Positions 35,801-48,941 of a stretch of DNA of 64,000 nucleotides are shown here, one piece after another (the first letter of the stretch is position 1; each line of letters begins with the position of its first letter). This DNA comes from Xanthoparmelia taractica (Eukaryota > Ascomycota > Lecanoromycetes > Lecanorales > Parmeliaceae): NCBI GenBank assembly GCA_033085395.1, contig JANQBS010000124.1, positions 51,041 to 115,040 of the forward strand, in the 5' to 3' direction. A model generated the notes under the pieces. It did not search any database. It was not told the DNA's origin and worked only from the letters and a program-made list of their open reading frames with translations. Position numbers and translations under genes: made by a program.

Positions 35801-38800
35801 ATATCTCACAACAATAAGAAAAAAATAAGCGACCTCGCTTGCTTAGATATCGCTAAAAGCATATAGTGTAGGAGTAGTTAGAATATACAATAATAACAAT
35901 ATAATCATTGATTGATATCTTCCTTTAATAATTATATAAACGCTATCGAGTAGAGAGAAATAATTCTCGATTAGCAATATTCGTTGAGTCGTTTGGATGC
36001 AGCGGTGAGATAAGTAAGTGTGATGTGAGTGTTATAAGAATATAGTATTTGCTATGGTATTAAGTGTGTTTTTTAGGCTTGTGGAGATATCGTAATTTAA
36101 ACGATATTAGTAGTAGCGATTATATTCTTATATTGCCGAATTAAGTCATCGGAGTTGGTGAGATCTTTGGCGTTATATTATTAATCATATTTAGGCCCAT
36201 ATTTTAATTATTTGATAAGATATTACGTGGTAAAGTCTCTACCTTTTCAGATAACTCGCTTATTAAGAATTCGCTTTACTTCTTAGGACTTGTACTTATT
36301 AATATCTCCTTTTATATATATATTATCTAATTAATTAGAGATAGAACGATTATATGGATTAGAGCTAGAAGTAGGGGTAGACTCTAGTTGAGCAATATTG
36401 AAGATCGAATATATATTTTAATGCCTTGGGATAGCTAATTTATAGATTTATTTACCGACTTTTTATAGTATTTCGAATAAATCGATATATTACTAAGATA
36501 GCTTGATAGTAATAGTAATAGTGATAGAAATAAAATAGTCTTTGTGTAGTCGTAAATAAGCCTAATCGCCCTGCTTGAGAAACATTAATTAATACTTTCT
36601 ATTATAGTAATATTTTTAATTTATCTAAGTAAATAAGATAACATTAGCTATCTAAATACGGGTAACGATAGACTATAATAGAGATATAGTGACTTCTCTA
36701 AGTAGATTAAGTGGCCTATTAAGTTGAAATTCGTAAGCTAGTTCGTTAAAAGTTTTATTACCAATCGTAATTAAGATCAAGTTATTAAGTAATGCTTATA
36801 TTCGTGAGAGAACTAACGGCCAGAGAGCGGGATTTTGTATAATATATAGATAGAATCGTAGTGCTATCTCCGCTATTTGATTAGTCCTCTCGCTACTTTT
36901 ATTCGTCTAAGGATAATAGATAATCGAATAAAGTAACTTTACTTCGAGCTTCTTAAAGAGCTTCGATTAAAGCTTAAAGAGGAACTTTCTATTACGATTC
37001 GTGAGTAAAACCTTTAAAATTCTCTAATTTATAATATCAAGTTTATTAAGCAATATAATAGCTTATTAAGCGGCGGAGTAATTCTTTTTACTAGATACGA
37101 AAGTTATCTTCTTTATAAATTTGTCTATTATAGAAAGAATAATATCGAACTTCTTATTTACTAATTTTGAAAGTATCAAAATAAAATTTAAAGTGAGTGT
37201 ATAAAACGACACTGGCGAAGACTCGATTAACTACAGAAAGTTATAGGGGCGATATCGGCGTGTCTAAAGAATAAGGTATTAAGGATAGAATCTAATGTAC
37301 TGTCGGAGATGTTTAATCAATTTATATATATATTAGATATTCGAAATTCTCTTATAAGATCTCTCAAATTCTAAATAATTATCTTTATAAGCTATTTCAA
37401 GAACGATTTTAATTATACTTTAAGATATATAAAGACGCTATACGCCGATAAGCTTACTAATATAAAAAAAAAGATTTTAATATTCCAGTGTAATATTTTT
37501 TATATATCTATCACGAATAAAAGAAAGATTAATAACGTTCTCGTTGACACTCTTATTCTTAGTTATTAAAGTAGAGATTTTAACGTAGAATAAGTCTATC
37601 TTATAGTCGTTTTCGAGGTCTTTAAGGAAAATAAAACTTATCTCCACAAATACAATAATAAAGAAAGTATCTAGCTCATTATGTTTATTAGAAAAAGATA
37701 TATTATTAGCACTTATAAGTCTTAAAAGTGTATCGAAGACGATATACTCTTTTCCAGGCTTATATCGAATATTAAGACGAAATTATTTAAGAAATTGAAA
37801 AGCTCTGATAAGACGAACGTTTATTCTTATAATAGAATTCGTTGAAGTAATTAATAATTATTTTATAATATTTAGGATAATAGAATAATCTATTTAAATA
37901 ATAATAGTATACTTCGAAAAGTTTATTAGATATCTTATTTTCTTAAGTATCTAGACGAAGCCTGCTACTTCTAGCTCTATTAACTAATAATTCTTCTTAA
38001 TCTAAGTTAATTCTCGAGATAAAAATATAATTATTTAAATTATAATGCGGGGAGATTATTTATTCGAATTAATTTCTTCGTTAATATGAAAGACTTATAC
38101 TTCAAAATCGAATTCTTTTGAAGTATTTAAATCTACTTAAATTGATTTATTAAGATCGTGATAAATAAGTATAGAAGATTAAGATAATACTACTTATAGG
38201 CTATTAAAACTCGCTTATTCTAGCTTAGTTAATAAAGATAATTTAAAGCGTAATAAATAGATATAACGGAGATTACCTTTAAACGAAGCTTCTTTTAAAA
38301 GCCTTGTCTTAAGATTCTATAAAGATATTATAAGCTATACATAGTAATGGATCGAGCTACGGAGATAGCCTATAAGATTAAGATAATACTCTAAATCTTT
38401 AAGAGTTACGGAGTAATTTAGCTTAACAATCGCTTTAAATTTATTATTAGTAATAGCTATTCTTAGAGAATTAATATATCGATTAAATAGATTAATATTT
38501 AAGTATCTTAGAAAGATCTTTTTAGGGGCGATTAAAATATTATATTCAATTAGAAGTTAAAAAAGTCTTCTTAAGTGATAGATATACTCGAAGAAACTTT
38601 CAGAATTAACGATAATGTTATTAATGTAAGCTTATGCGAATTTAAGAGCTCTCAGAATATAATTAATCCTTCTTTATACGTAGGCAATTAAGTTTATATA
38701 TCTCATAATTAAAACATTAAATGTTTCCTACCCTCGATACGTGACTACTATAAGCATATATCGAAAATCGAGATATATAAGTCATTAATAAAAGAATAAT

Positions 38801-41800
38801 ACTATATCTAATATAGTTAGGTGAGTGCAATTAAGTAGCTTCGAGATAATATCTAATTGAAGAGATACGGGATAAACGTCTAATATAATAAGATCGTTTA
38901 AACCTCGAATATTAATTATAGCTCTATTCTTTCTTTTATTATTTGATAGAATTTTTCAAATAACGAAGATAGAATAGCTAAACGAAGTTAACTATTTAAT
39001 GTACTTCAGACGACCTTGCTGCTATAAAGCATTAAAGATTTTATTAACTACTGCTTTATCTGTTAATCTAAGAGAATAGATCTTCGCTCTCTTACTATTA
39101 GATAGTCTTAATTATTAATTATCTCGTAGAGAAAGCTTTATTTATTTATTCTATAATACTTTAATAAAATCTTTATTCTTTTAGAGAGATAAAAATTTAT
39201 TAACTAAGTTAGCTAATTATTACTTTTTTAGTTTATTTTCATAGATTATTATATTATTAGAAAGCTTTAATTCAATTATTTGTATAAAGATATTAGTCGA
39301 AATATAATTAATTAAAGACGAGAAACTATTAGCTAAACTTATCGATATAATAGTCGCAAAAGTAATTGCTTTCTTCACTTAATTTATTGATTTCGAGTGC
39401 TTTTCGAGCCTAATTAAAGACGTTTCTATATTAATAAAGAAGACGTTTTCATAGTCAACTTCTCGTAGTATTCTTAGATATAATTTCTTAAGAACTTACA
39501 TAGTATAATTAATCTTATTTTTAACTATTACACTAGCAATGTTAATATCAATCATATATATATATATAATTAGATTATACTACTTTACAGGTTTAAAAAT
39601 AAAGTCTCTATTAGATAGATTCTTAGGCGTTATAATAGATAGAATTTATTAAGCTCGAGAAGGAATTATAAGTGCTTTCTATGCTCGAATTGATCGTTTT
39701 ATATACTAATCGACGTTATAAGTTATAATTTTAATAATAATATCACAACTATCAATACGAGCCTCGTTTCTACTTATATCAAGTATAATCTTCTCCGATC
39801 CCATAATATTATTTTTTATTAGTAGATTTGCCTTCAAATTATTAATCAGATAAATCTCTCTTATAATACAAGCAAGAATCATATTATTATTTCTTTTGAG
39901 ACCTGAAAGATATATTAAAATAAGTATATATTTATCGATATTATATATTATAGAATTAAGTCCTTTAATACGTAGAGAAGATAATATCTTTTTAATTTCC
40001 ACATTAGGAAGAAGAGATAAAAGCTATTACTTATCGGTTAATATCACGTCAATCTCTAAATTAGTATATTCTTCTTTATTCTTAACTATATTCGATATAA
40101 ATCGTAATAAAATATAAGTATAATTTTAGCTACGAAAGCTAAAACCAATACCTAATTTAGTTCTATTCTTGGAGTCGAATTGAATAATTTCCATAATAAA
40201 AGTATTAATATTCGTTTATGTATTTATCGACGATTTAGACGTAGAAAGTGGTTTAGAATAATATTCGACTCGCAAATACTTATATAATTTTGACTTGAAA
40301 GAGAAAGTCAAATCACAATTTCTATAGTACGTTTAAATATCGATAAATTCAGCAAAAGAATTATTATAATATTGATTATTTAACTTATTAAAATCATGAT
40401 CTAACTACTCCTAATAGCCGTCAATTTTAGTATTCTATTAAAGCGTATTTTCTTTCGCTTGACCAGAATTCTCTTACTTATTTTTAATCGCTTCTATTTG
40501 ATAAGCAATAGTCTTAAATCTAAAATTCTACTAAAATTATTAACGATTTCCGAGATTATTTAAGCTTCCGAATTTTCGATCTGCTTAATCGAATTAATTC
40601 GTTTGTAATAGTCGATTCGATAAATCTAACGTATTTTGCTATTCTTTAGTTTACACGAAAGGTCTTTAATTCGCTTACTATAGTCGCGAATTGTAGCGAG
40701 AATTTAATTAATAGCTATATTATTAAGGGCGATAAATATTCTGATTAAAGAAGTTAGAAGATCGAAATAATTGCTACTAGCGATATGACTATTTATACTA
40801 TTATTACTACTAATTAAATAATTAAGAATTCTATTAATCTTAACGAATTGAATTGAGAGCTAAATTTAAAAGACTTTACTAAAATGTAGTAAAGATATTT
40901 CGATAGATATTTCCACGTTGATTCTGCTAATTCTAATACTAATTTTAGGATCTTTAAGCGAATACTTAATATTGCTATTGGCGAGTATATAACTCAAATT
41001 AAGCTACTTTCTTCATATTAAGTATTTGAATAAAGCTTACTATAATAGTAGCTACATTTAATGAATTAATAAAAACACGTAACTCCGACACAATTTTCTA
41101 GTAGATAAATATCAACTGATTTTGAATATTATTAATATCAGCTAATTTTATATATCTTACTACTACTTATATATAGCTAGTAAACTCTCGTCGAGAACGA
41201 GTATCTATTAACGTATATCTTTCTATAGTAAGATTCGAGAGTATCACTTTCGGCAGTTCCTTGAATCTCGCAGAAAGAGCTCTGCATTATTCTTTCACTT
41301 CACTATCTTCTACACGAAGATCTCTTCGCTTTAGATTTGATAGCTCTAAGATATATTAAGTAAGTGTAGAATCACGAAAATAAGTATTTATATTGATACG
41401 AACTATAGCTTCTCCTTTTATAGCTATTAAGTTATAAATTCTTTTAACAAATAGAATTACACTGCGATAATAAACGTTCTTTTTTATAGTTATAATCTTA
41501 TCCTCTTCGTAAGATTTATTTAAAAAAAAATCGAAATAATCTAGTTCTATAGCATTTTATTTGCTATTAAAACTCGATACTCTTATTATAGTCGATTCGA
41601 ATTCTCCTAACTCTTTTAGCGGGTCTTATTCTCTCTTAGATTCGATAGATAAATATAAGTTATTAATGATATTTGTAACGACGAAGGTAATAGTATTGTT
41701 AATTATATCTTATAGTTGTTAGGCTATAAAATTGATAGTTATTTTAGATGTAGTTTAACTTAATAATCTACGATAAAAAGAGTTCGAATTATCGATAGTA

Positions 41801-42491
41801 GTATTCGTAGTTATTAATTCTTTATGACTTTTTAATAAAGGCGGCGATAAAGAAGACAAATTATTTAATAAAGAATTACGATTATTATTAATAGAATTAT
41901 TACCAGTATTAGCAGAATTATTAATAAAATTATTGTTAGTTAATAATAAATTAGGTATATTCTTAGTAGAAAAAGAATTAAAGAGCAAGTTTCTAAGAGA
42001 CTAAGTAACTTTTTTAAGACGTCGAATAGATTTATAAAAAGTAGGTTTATCAACGATTTAATTAGATAATTAACGATCTTAAATTAAGAAATAAGTAATT
42101 ATTCTTAATGAATTAGTAGTAGAATTAATTAATTTAATAAATCTAAGGGTGTTGAACGTGAGATACTTATAAATCTCCTTGATATTATTAGATATCAAAT
42201 TAGCGTATTTGTAACCAATGACAATAAATTCCTGGATATCAAATGCGAGGCTAAGTACTTATCTATCTACTAAAGTAATCAACGTTAATTTGTGAGATTA
42301 ATTGGCAAAAGAAGCAAAATAAGGGAACTTTTAAGTAGATAAAGAGTAGAGAAAAGCTAATAAGATCTTACTAATCTAATAGCTTACTTATTTGATAAAT
42401 TCGATAACGATAAGTGAACTATATTGATGAAGGACTTCTTTTAAACGATTCGATAGTTATTTAATATCGAAATCAAGCGTTGCTATTATGT

Positions 42492-42651
42492 TGTCATAAA
42501 AATAGGTTTGGGATTAATAATTGAAAAGTTATTGAATTCTAAGGGCCGCAGTGACGGAGATCTGCTGAGAAACTAATACAAATTTGGTCTAGCTTCCCCG
42601 TTCCTTCCCCGATCTTCCGAAATGCCTTTGGTATATAGAAAAACCGTGATA
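42492..42651 (-). repeat. Long terminal repeat, 5' copy in element orientation
   Basis: 160 bp. In element orientation it is followed inside by ATAATAGCAACGCTTG, where a primer-binding site beginning TGG would be expected; TAATAGCAACGC could be a RIP-altered form of it. Confidence 0.9.
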
Positions 42652-44340
42652 GATTTCTAAAGAGATTTTTAAATTTTAAATAATTTTAACGATTTTTTCT
42701 TAATATTTAAGTAAATTACATATAATAATAACTTATTTTCTATATATTCTAGTTTATTATAATTACGCGTAATTATTAAATAAATTTATAATAATAAAGA
42801 ATTTTTAACGAAGTAAGGTTTATTAGAGAGACGCTTCGAATTTTCGAATAATTAATTAATAAATTTAATACGAAATTCTCGTTAATTGTAATAAATTTAT
42901 AATTAATAAATCGATTCTTTCAATAAATAATAATAAAGTTTATAATTATTTACGATAATAATATTTAATAGAAAGTGCTATAATAACTTTTAACTCTTAA
43001 AATATACTCGCTAAATAAAATAATAGTATTATAATTAATTAGCGTTATTAATTTCGTTTATATAATAATTATATATATTAATAAACTTAAAGATATTAAG
43101 CTCTTTTATTGTTATTTTCTTAAATATAGCTCTAAAAGTACGTATATTCGTAACTATTTTTACTAATCTACAACGAAGACGATTTATTATTTTTCGATTA
43201 TTCGATATTATACTTATAAATAATACTATATTCTAATTCTTTTAAGCGAATTTTATTATTCTCTTATTATTTAATAGTCTTTTATAAAGCTTATCTTATT
43301 TCAAAATAGCGTTTTATTTAATTTTAAGCTTTATAAGTTTCTAAATTAAATCTTAATTAGATTTTTATTACTTTTATTAAATCTTAATATTATCTTTAAT
43401 CTTTAATTCTTTATTATTAAGCTATACTAATAATCGAGCTAATATAAATAAGTTATTTAATTAAATAATATAAGAATAATTTTTAATAATATCTTTTTAA
43501 AATAATAAATTTAGAACTACGACTTAAGTCTAATTAAACTCTATTCACTTAATTTAATAATTATTAATATTCTAAGATTTATCGCTCTTATTTTAATTCT
43601 TAGTATAATATACTTAATTAAGAATATAACTCTTATTTATTAAAATCTAAATTTTAAAGTCTTTCGATATAGATTTATTAGAAATATTAATAATTTCTTT
43701 AATTCGATTTATAAATTTTTAGATTATCTTATTTATAATTAAATAAGTATTTATCTTTTAATATTTTTTAAAGATTTATTTAAGCGTATTACTTAATAAT
43801 TCGAGTTTTATATATAAAGTCTCTTAATAATCTATTAATTAAGATCTTGAGATATAGAAAAATCGATCTATTTATTATTAGCTTTTTAGATTAATATATT
43901 TAGAGATTTATTTATAAATAAGTTCTTTAAGAGAATTAATATTTTAGAACTCTAAAATATTTAATTCTATATATAAATTTATTTAAAAACTCGCTTTTAA
44001 ATAGACTTGAAATTCTTTAATTATAATTAAGAATTAAATATATATTTTAGAGTTTTTAGATCTAAGATTTAAAAAAGCGTATTTATTAATATAATATATA
44101 AATATCTAAATAATCTTATTATTAAAGAATAGATTAAATATCGTATACGCATTATCTAAAGTAATAATTTTAGATAATTAACTCTCGCTATTGATTTATA
44201 ACTACTTAATTTTTATTAATCTATTAAATAATAGCTAGATTCTTAGAGAATATTCTTTTGAGATCTTAGAAGACTTAGAATTCTTTCTTACGTGATCTAG
44301 ATCGTTAAACATCTTGTTACGAGGCATAATATTAATTTAT
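42652..44340 (-). mobile_element. PiggyBac-like DNA transposon remnant, RIP-degraded host of the LTR element
   Basis: Read on the minus strand from an ATG at 44327, a stop-riddled frame keeps the spacing of the N-terminal part of piggyBac-type transposases (DDE_Tnp_1_7): TIFNLFFNNKII, then IFIYYINKYAFLN, IIIKEFQVYLKASF, SLKELIYK and IDRFFYIS (around 43872-43850). Most W, Q and R codons appear as stops, as RIP would produce. The reading continues beyond the LTR element at 35640. Termini with TTAA were not located, so the limits are approximate and the family call rests on this remote resemblance. Confidence 0.5.
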
Positions 44341-44722
44341 TTGATTTATATAACTATTGAACGCGGTATTGTTTTTTTTTGATGATTGCGAGACGGAGAG
44401 TAGGGCTGAACCCCTGAAACGTGAACCCTGCCAGAGGATAGGATACGTATGGTGGCTTAGGTCAGCATTTCTTTAACCTCGAACAACGGTTTCAATGGCA
44501 TGAAAGCTTTAGGAGGCCCTCTAGTAGTTTCTAGCATGCGTTTCAGCCGCCTGGTGGCCAAACCGTATATTTTGGCAGTCCAGATCATTTCACAAATTCC
44601 GGTATTGAAGCGACTGCTTGTAGTGGCACACAGAGCAATTTCAGGCGCAGCGAGGACACTGAGACAATGATGAGACCTTTAATGTCTGGAGTCGTGAGAC
44701 TTTCGACACGGTATATGGGATG
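44341..44722. other. Short normal-composition spacer between two AT-rich elements
   Basis: About 380 bases without RIP signature or gene. It ends with TATGGGATG, the left target duplication of the next element. Confidence 0.5.
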
Positions 44723-45878
44723 CAACTCCACTCGGGACAGTCCCCCTCCACAGTCCCCTTTCACGCTAAATAAGCCTCTCGGCGCATGATCTACTAGCTA
44801 GCTTCAGACTATACCGCATTTAAGTGAACCCTACACAAAAATTAGTGGGGGCCCGCGTCGGCCTATCGCATTATTTGTGAGAGCCTTAAGATATTTTAAT
44901 AACTTTCTCTATTTGAATATTTATATAGAGAATTACGATCTCGACGACGAGATACTTCGCTAACGTTATAATAAGATTTAAAATAATACTATAATAGTAG
45001 ATAAAGAGCTAGAATCGCTTATATATTTAGATAAATTATAGAATTAGCTATATAGACTAAAAGTATAGTATATAATTAAGATATAATATATAATTAAGAA
45101 CGTGTTATTTATATAAATTAGAGTATTAGACTTTAAAAGAGTCTTAATATTAATTATCTTAGAATTTATTTAAATTAGTTCTTCTTCTTCTATCTCTAAA
45201 TTATTTATAAAAATCTACTTAATTTATTAATTTAGTTAATTTAAAACGTTTAATCTCTTCTATATTCGTTTACTATAAATACTTTTAACTATATTACGTC
45301 TATTATAGATAAGAAAAAATATATATTCGCTATATTTTTAGTTAATTATCTTTTAAAAATCGTATTAATATCTTAAGTTTATTGTAATTTAGATTATCGC
45401 TAAATAATTAAATTAATATTAATAATTTTAACGATTTTTCTTCTCTTTCTCTCGTATTAATTAAAAAAGTATTTTCTCTTATAAAATAATTCGATTATTA
45501 TAATTAATAGAAGAGACTTATTCTTTCGAAGAATTTAAATTTAATCTTAAAGAAACTTATTCGCTTTATAATAATTAAGGTTAAATAAGAATTAATAATT
45601 AAGTTATTTAAATAGATTAGATTAAAGTCTAAGAAAGATTATAACGCGAATCTTAAAATATAATAGATTATTAAGCGTAGAGAGGCGATAGCGAGAAAAT
45701 AGACGAAGATAATAAAGTCTAGAAAGAAGAATATTAGTTAGTTAACTAAACAATTGCGAAGTTCTTTATTGTAGAATAATTAGATTAAAAATCAATTGAT
45801 GAGGGGGAGTAGAACCCTCATCGGGTATACCCGCTAGGGTCAAATTAGCGTGAAGGGGGACTGTCCCGAGTGGAGTTG
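44723..45878. mobile_element. Terminal-inverted-repeat DNA transposon with 9-bp target duplication
   Basis: The ends are inverted copies that begin CAACTCCACTCGGGACAGTC and continue about four more bases. A further TTCACGCTAA is shared after a 13-base extra block in the left end only. Immediately outside both ends stands TATGGGATG (44714-44722 and 45879-45887). A 9-bp duplication is typical of Mutator-like elements. The outer 100-150 bases are of normal composition. The centre (about 44880-45770) is AT-rich and stop-filled, probably a RIP-degraded transposase. A Lys/Arg-rich plus-strand stretch near 45650-45740 would also suit a pogo/Fot1-type transposase tail, so the superfamily is open. Confidence 0.75.
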
Positions 45879-45887
45879 TATGGGATG

Positions 45888-46416
45888 CGGTCTCTATTTT
45901 ACGGCGAAGCGCATGGTAAACGATGACTTTGGTGCGACTGCAGCCCATCTATAATGTAGGCTCCCTGAGCGTCCGAGAACAAAAGCCATCAAGCCATACC
46001 GCTCTGAGACCACAAAGCATGGATTTTGCACGACTTGTCACGTCATGTAATTCGAATATTGGATTAGAAGGCTCTTTCTCTAACGACTCGTCAGCGGAGT
46101 TGTTATTGCAAGCCTCGATATCTCCAGATCCCATTTCTTGACTTATAAACTAATGATACTACACTGGCGCCCAGAATATCCAGGTAACGCTTTCGAGCCG
46201 GCTGAGAGAGAGAAGTATGCCGAAGACTGGCGAATTGGTCTTAATCTTTGGGTAAGGGAAGCGCTCTCCTGCTTCCATTGAGATAAGCCACTCATGATCA
46301 TATATATTAGCGTAAAAGCGTTTCTCCTGACTAGAAACACCAAGAATCTCATTTAGTCCAAAGTTTACCAACGTATACAGTTACAAGATTTATTTTCTTG
46401 ACATTAGGCACACACA
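45888..46416. other. Intergenic, nothing recognised
   Basis: This is the 3' flank of the minus-strand surface-protein gene, next to the transposon end. Short frames only. Confidence 0.45.
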
Positions 46417-48941
46417 TTAAAGTCGGAGTTGTCCAGTAAATGCAATCATTATCAATCCACAAAGCAGACTCCAGCCCACTCTCTCCCTTGTCGCACGCCC
46501 CTGGTACGGCATCACACTTCTTGTGCTCGCATTCCGGGCGTCTCCGCTTTCTAATTTTGTCAAATTATCTGCCCCAGCGCTTCCAGAGCCACTGCTCATA
46601 ACTGGAGCCGAGGAATCAGAGATGCCAGAATCTTGAGTTCCACCTACAGCTTTCGCCGCTGCTGGCGTTGAGGTCGCATGGTAGGTTGAATCGCCAACTA
46701 CGATTGAACCGCCGTTGAATGCTTGTATTTTTGTTCCTGCAAAGGTTATTGGCGGACCACCGGCCGTTATGTTTACGGAGCCGATGCGGTAGACTTGAGG
46801 TGGGCTGGTGGGATACGAGTTTGTATTGCGCGAGTTCTGATCCGTTGCTAGGATTCCATTCCTGACGGTGAAAAGGGCGTTTGGTGTAGGAAGCGGGTTG
46901 GGCAACAGATTCTTAATCGTCGAGGTCCCAATTACGAGGCCCCCATCTTGCTGCAGAACAATTGGTGTGCCGGAAATAACTTTTGAGCCCCGTCCAAGCG
47001 TGATGGATTCTCCATCAACAAGGACGGTACCCGGGGAAGACAGCGCCTGCACCACATGACTCCCAATTGTGGTAGTGAATGGCGTTGGTTTCATGCCCAG
47101 ATCGTTGTTGGTATATGCTTGGCTCGCCGTAGCAATGCCAGAATGAGGGTCATTCATCTCGGGATCCCCGAGATGATCTGATTCTTCTGTATGTGGTTCA
47201 TCAACCGTATTACCATTGGGATTGTTTTGGCTTTCACCACCGTTTACGCCTGGATCACCCGGGTCATGCTCTTCGGAGGGAGTGTGTTGAGAGATTGCTA
47301 TTATGGGCTCGCCGCCTGCGGTTGCGATCGGACGAGATTGTTCAATATCGTTTGTTCCAGGGCCAACCACGTCGCTTGTAGGGTCGTTCACCGAGCTAAA
47401 ATCACCGTTTTCCTTCGGACTGTGCATAGCTGCCGAATCTGGTCCAGAATTCTTGTTTTCGCCACCACCGGCGGCTGACTGAACCGGCGGGGTCAGTTTG
47501 GCTACAGGACTCCCAGCCTCGTTTTCTGACGGACTGTTCATTGCTCCACCAGTCGCACCGCTACCGACTTTCGGATCAATCGAGCTGCTGTCGCCCTTGA
47601 GTGTTCCAGGATTAGAAGCGACTTCAGGTTCAATTTCTCCACCATTCTGCGTTTTAGGGTCATTGGACGGTTTGGAAACTCCTGTGTTTCTTGCCGGTTG
47701 AATCTTCTGAGCGGGTGGTTGTGCTGTTTTCGCGGGCATATTCTCGGAGCTTGGACTTGGCTTCGCTTCGATGGGATCGGGGATGGTATTCGCCGCTGGA
47801 GTCACCAGTGGGGCTAAAGCCGTTGCCGGATGTAGCACAATTGGCGGGTCGAGACCTGTAAAGAACCTAGGGGTGCAGCTTTTCCATAAGGGGTCGATGT
47901 CTAAGACCTTTGATGGGAAGGCAATGATGGGACGATAAGGTTGTCCAGGCTCCGGTTTGTACCATTGGTCGGTCTGTTGCTATTGTTAGCCATCAAGCCA
48001 GACTAGAGGCGCTCTACCAAATTACCATGCTCTTATATGGAGGACAAGGTAGGTCAGCGAAGTTGTAGGGAAGGATATAACTTGTTAGACCGGGCTGCAT
48101 CCCATGTAACCATTCATTTAGAGGTGCGCCAAAAGTTGACAACTCCCCCGGCGCAAATGCGATAAGCGTGGATTTGATGACACCGTCTGGGCCTCCGCCT
48201 AGAGGACCACAGGAGTCAGCTGCGGTGAGGCTGTAGAAGTTGGCATAGATGGATGGTGAAGTCCTATCGTAATCTGTTAGTTCATCCAGGGATATGTTTT
48301 TGAGGAAAATTTCACATTGTGTGACCATTGTATACAACTGTACTCTCAGCTAAAGTGCGATTTCCTTCAGGAAGGGGATCATTGCTGAGAGGAGTTCCTC
48401 GAGATTCGTTGAAGGGTGCGCGAGGTTCCAAGAAGAATGGACTTCTTGTCGCATGAGCCCTTTTCCCTATTGGCTCCTGAAGGGTGTAGCTAATAGGACC
48501 CGTGCCTGTTGTCGTAAATGGCCATGGATCTTGCAAAGGCATCTTGAATGTGATGCCATTTACAGCCGTCAATACCATTGTCATAAGATAATTATTAGGT
48601 GCGTCTGTTTCAGTGGAGCCCCAGTAGGTAACGCCATTTGACGTGGTGGCGCCAGCCAGTGGTGGGCTGGGGGTAGGACCAATGATACTTAGACAAGAAG
48701 TATTGACACTGGGTTGCGGCCAGTAGTAGACGTCGACGTTGGGTCCCCCAACATCGCAGGGACCGCATGACTGGGGCCGGCTAGCTACAGGTGTAGCTGT
48801 TGTCATGTTGTGACGGAACTTTGAGGCAGGGCTGCCGACCGAAGAATTCAGAGTTACAGACCCCAGAAGCATATGAGCTGAGATGCACAGGAAATTAAAA
48901 GCAAGAGCCAGCAGAAGAATGGTACTGAAAAAGCGATGCAT
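46417..48941 (-). CDS. Secreted surface protein with Pro/Ser-rich linker, probably GPI-anchored
   Basis: Exons 48941-48316, 48263-48026 and 47973-46417 join in phase to 806 residues. The ATG at 48941 gives a signal peptide (MHRFFSTILLLALAFNFLCISAH); the frame is open to an ATG at 48980. The N-terminal domain shows CGPCDVGGPNVDVYYWPQP and VTYWGSTET. The splice after YNGHTM leads into TSPSIYANFYSLTAADSCG, a motif of ascomycete surface proteins. A long acidic Pro/Ser/Asn-rich linker follows. Then come two short modules of the kind SPGTVLVDGESITLGRGS / GTPIVLQQDGGLVIG and GPPITFAGTKIQAFNGGSIVVG. The end, RVGWSLLCGLIMIAFTGQLRL, fits a GPI signal. Its layout parallels the 31.9-34.5 kb gene. It probably acts at the cell wall; function unknown. 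Confidence 0.8.

Larger units (their letters stand above)
35641..42651 (-). mobile_element. LTR retrotransposon, Ty3/gypsy type, RIP-degraded
   Basis: A 7.0 kb element with direct terminal repeats at 35641-35800 and 42492-42651, ending TGTCA/TGATA, flanked on both sides by GATTT (35636-35640 and 42652-42656), a 5-bp target duplication. The interior is saturated with stops, but the minus strand still shows the reverse transcriptase. The catalytic YxDD survives as YINN (38628-38617), followed by ESFFEYIYHLRRLF and APKKIFLRYLNINLF. Downstream, NIRYKPGKEYIVFD (around 37761-37732) is the motif at the end of RNase H. A gag-like Asn/Ser-rich stretch lies near 41988-41755. The order gag, RT, RNase H, then the space for integrase, fits gypsy. 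The element is dead: all frames are broken and both catalytic Asp codons have become Asn. Confidence 0.93.

Noticed and set aside
39706..40117. Frames of 98 and 73 codons in the AT-rich island
   Set aside because: They lie inside the degraded retrotransposon; composition is Ile/Asn/Lys-rich as any A/T-only DNA would give.
41755..41988. 77-codon Asn-rich minus frame as a separate gene
   Set aside because: It lies within the LTR element where gag is expected, and the Asn richness follows from RIP.
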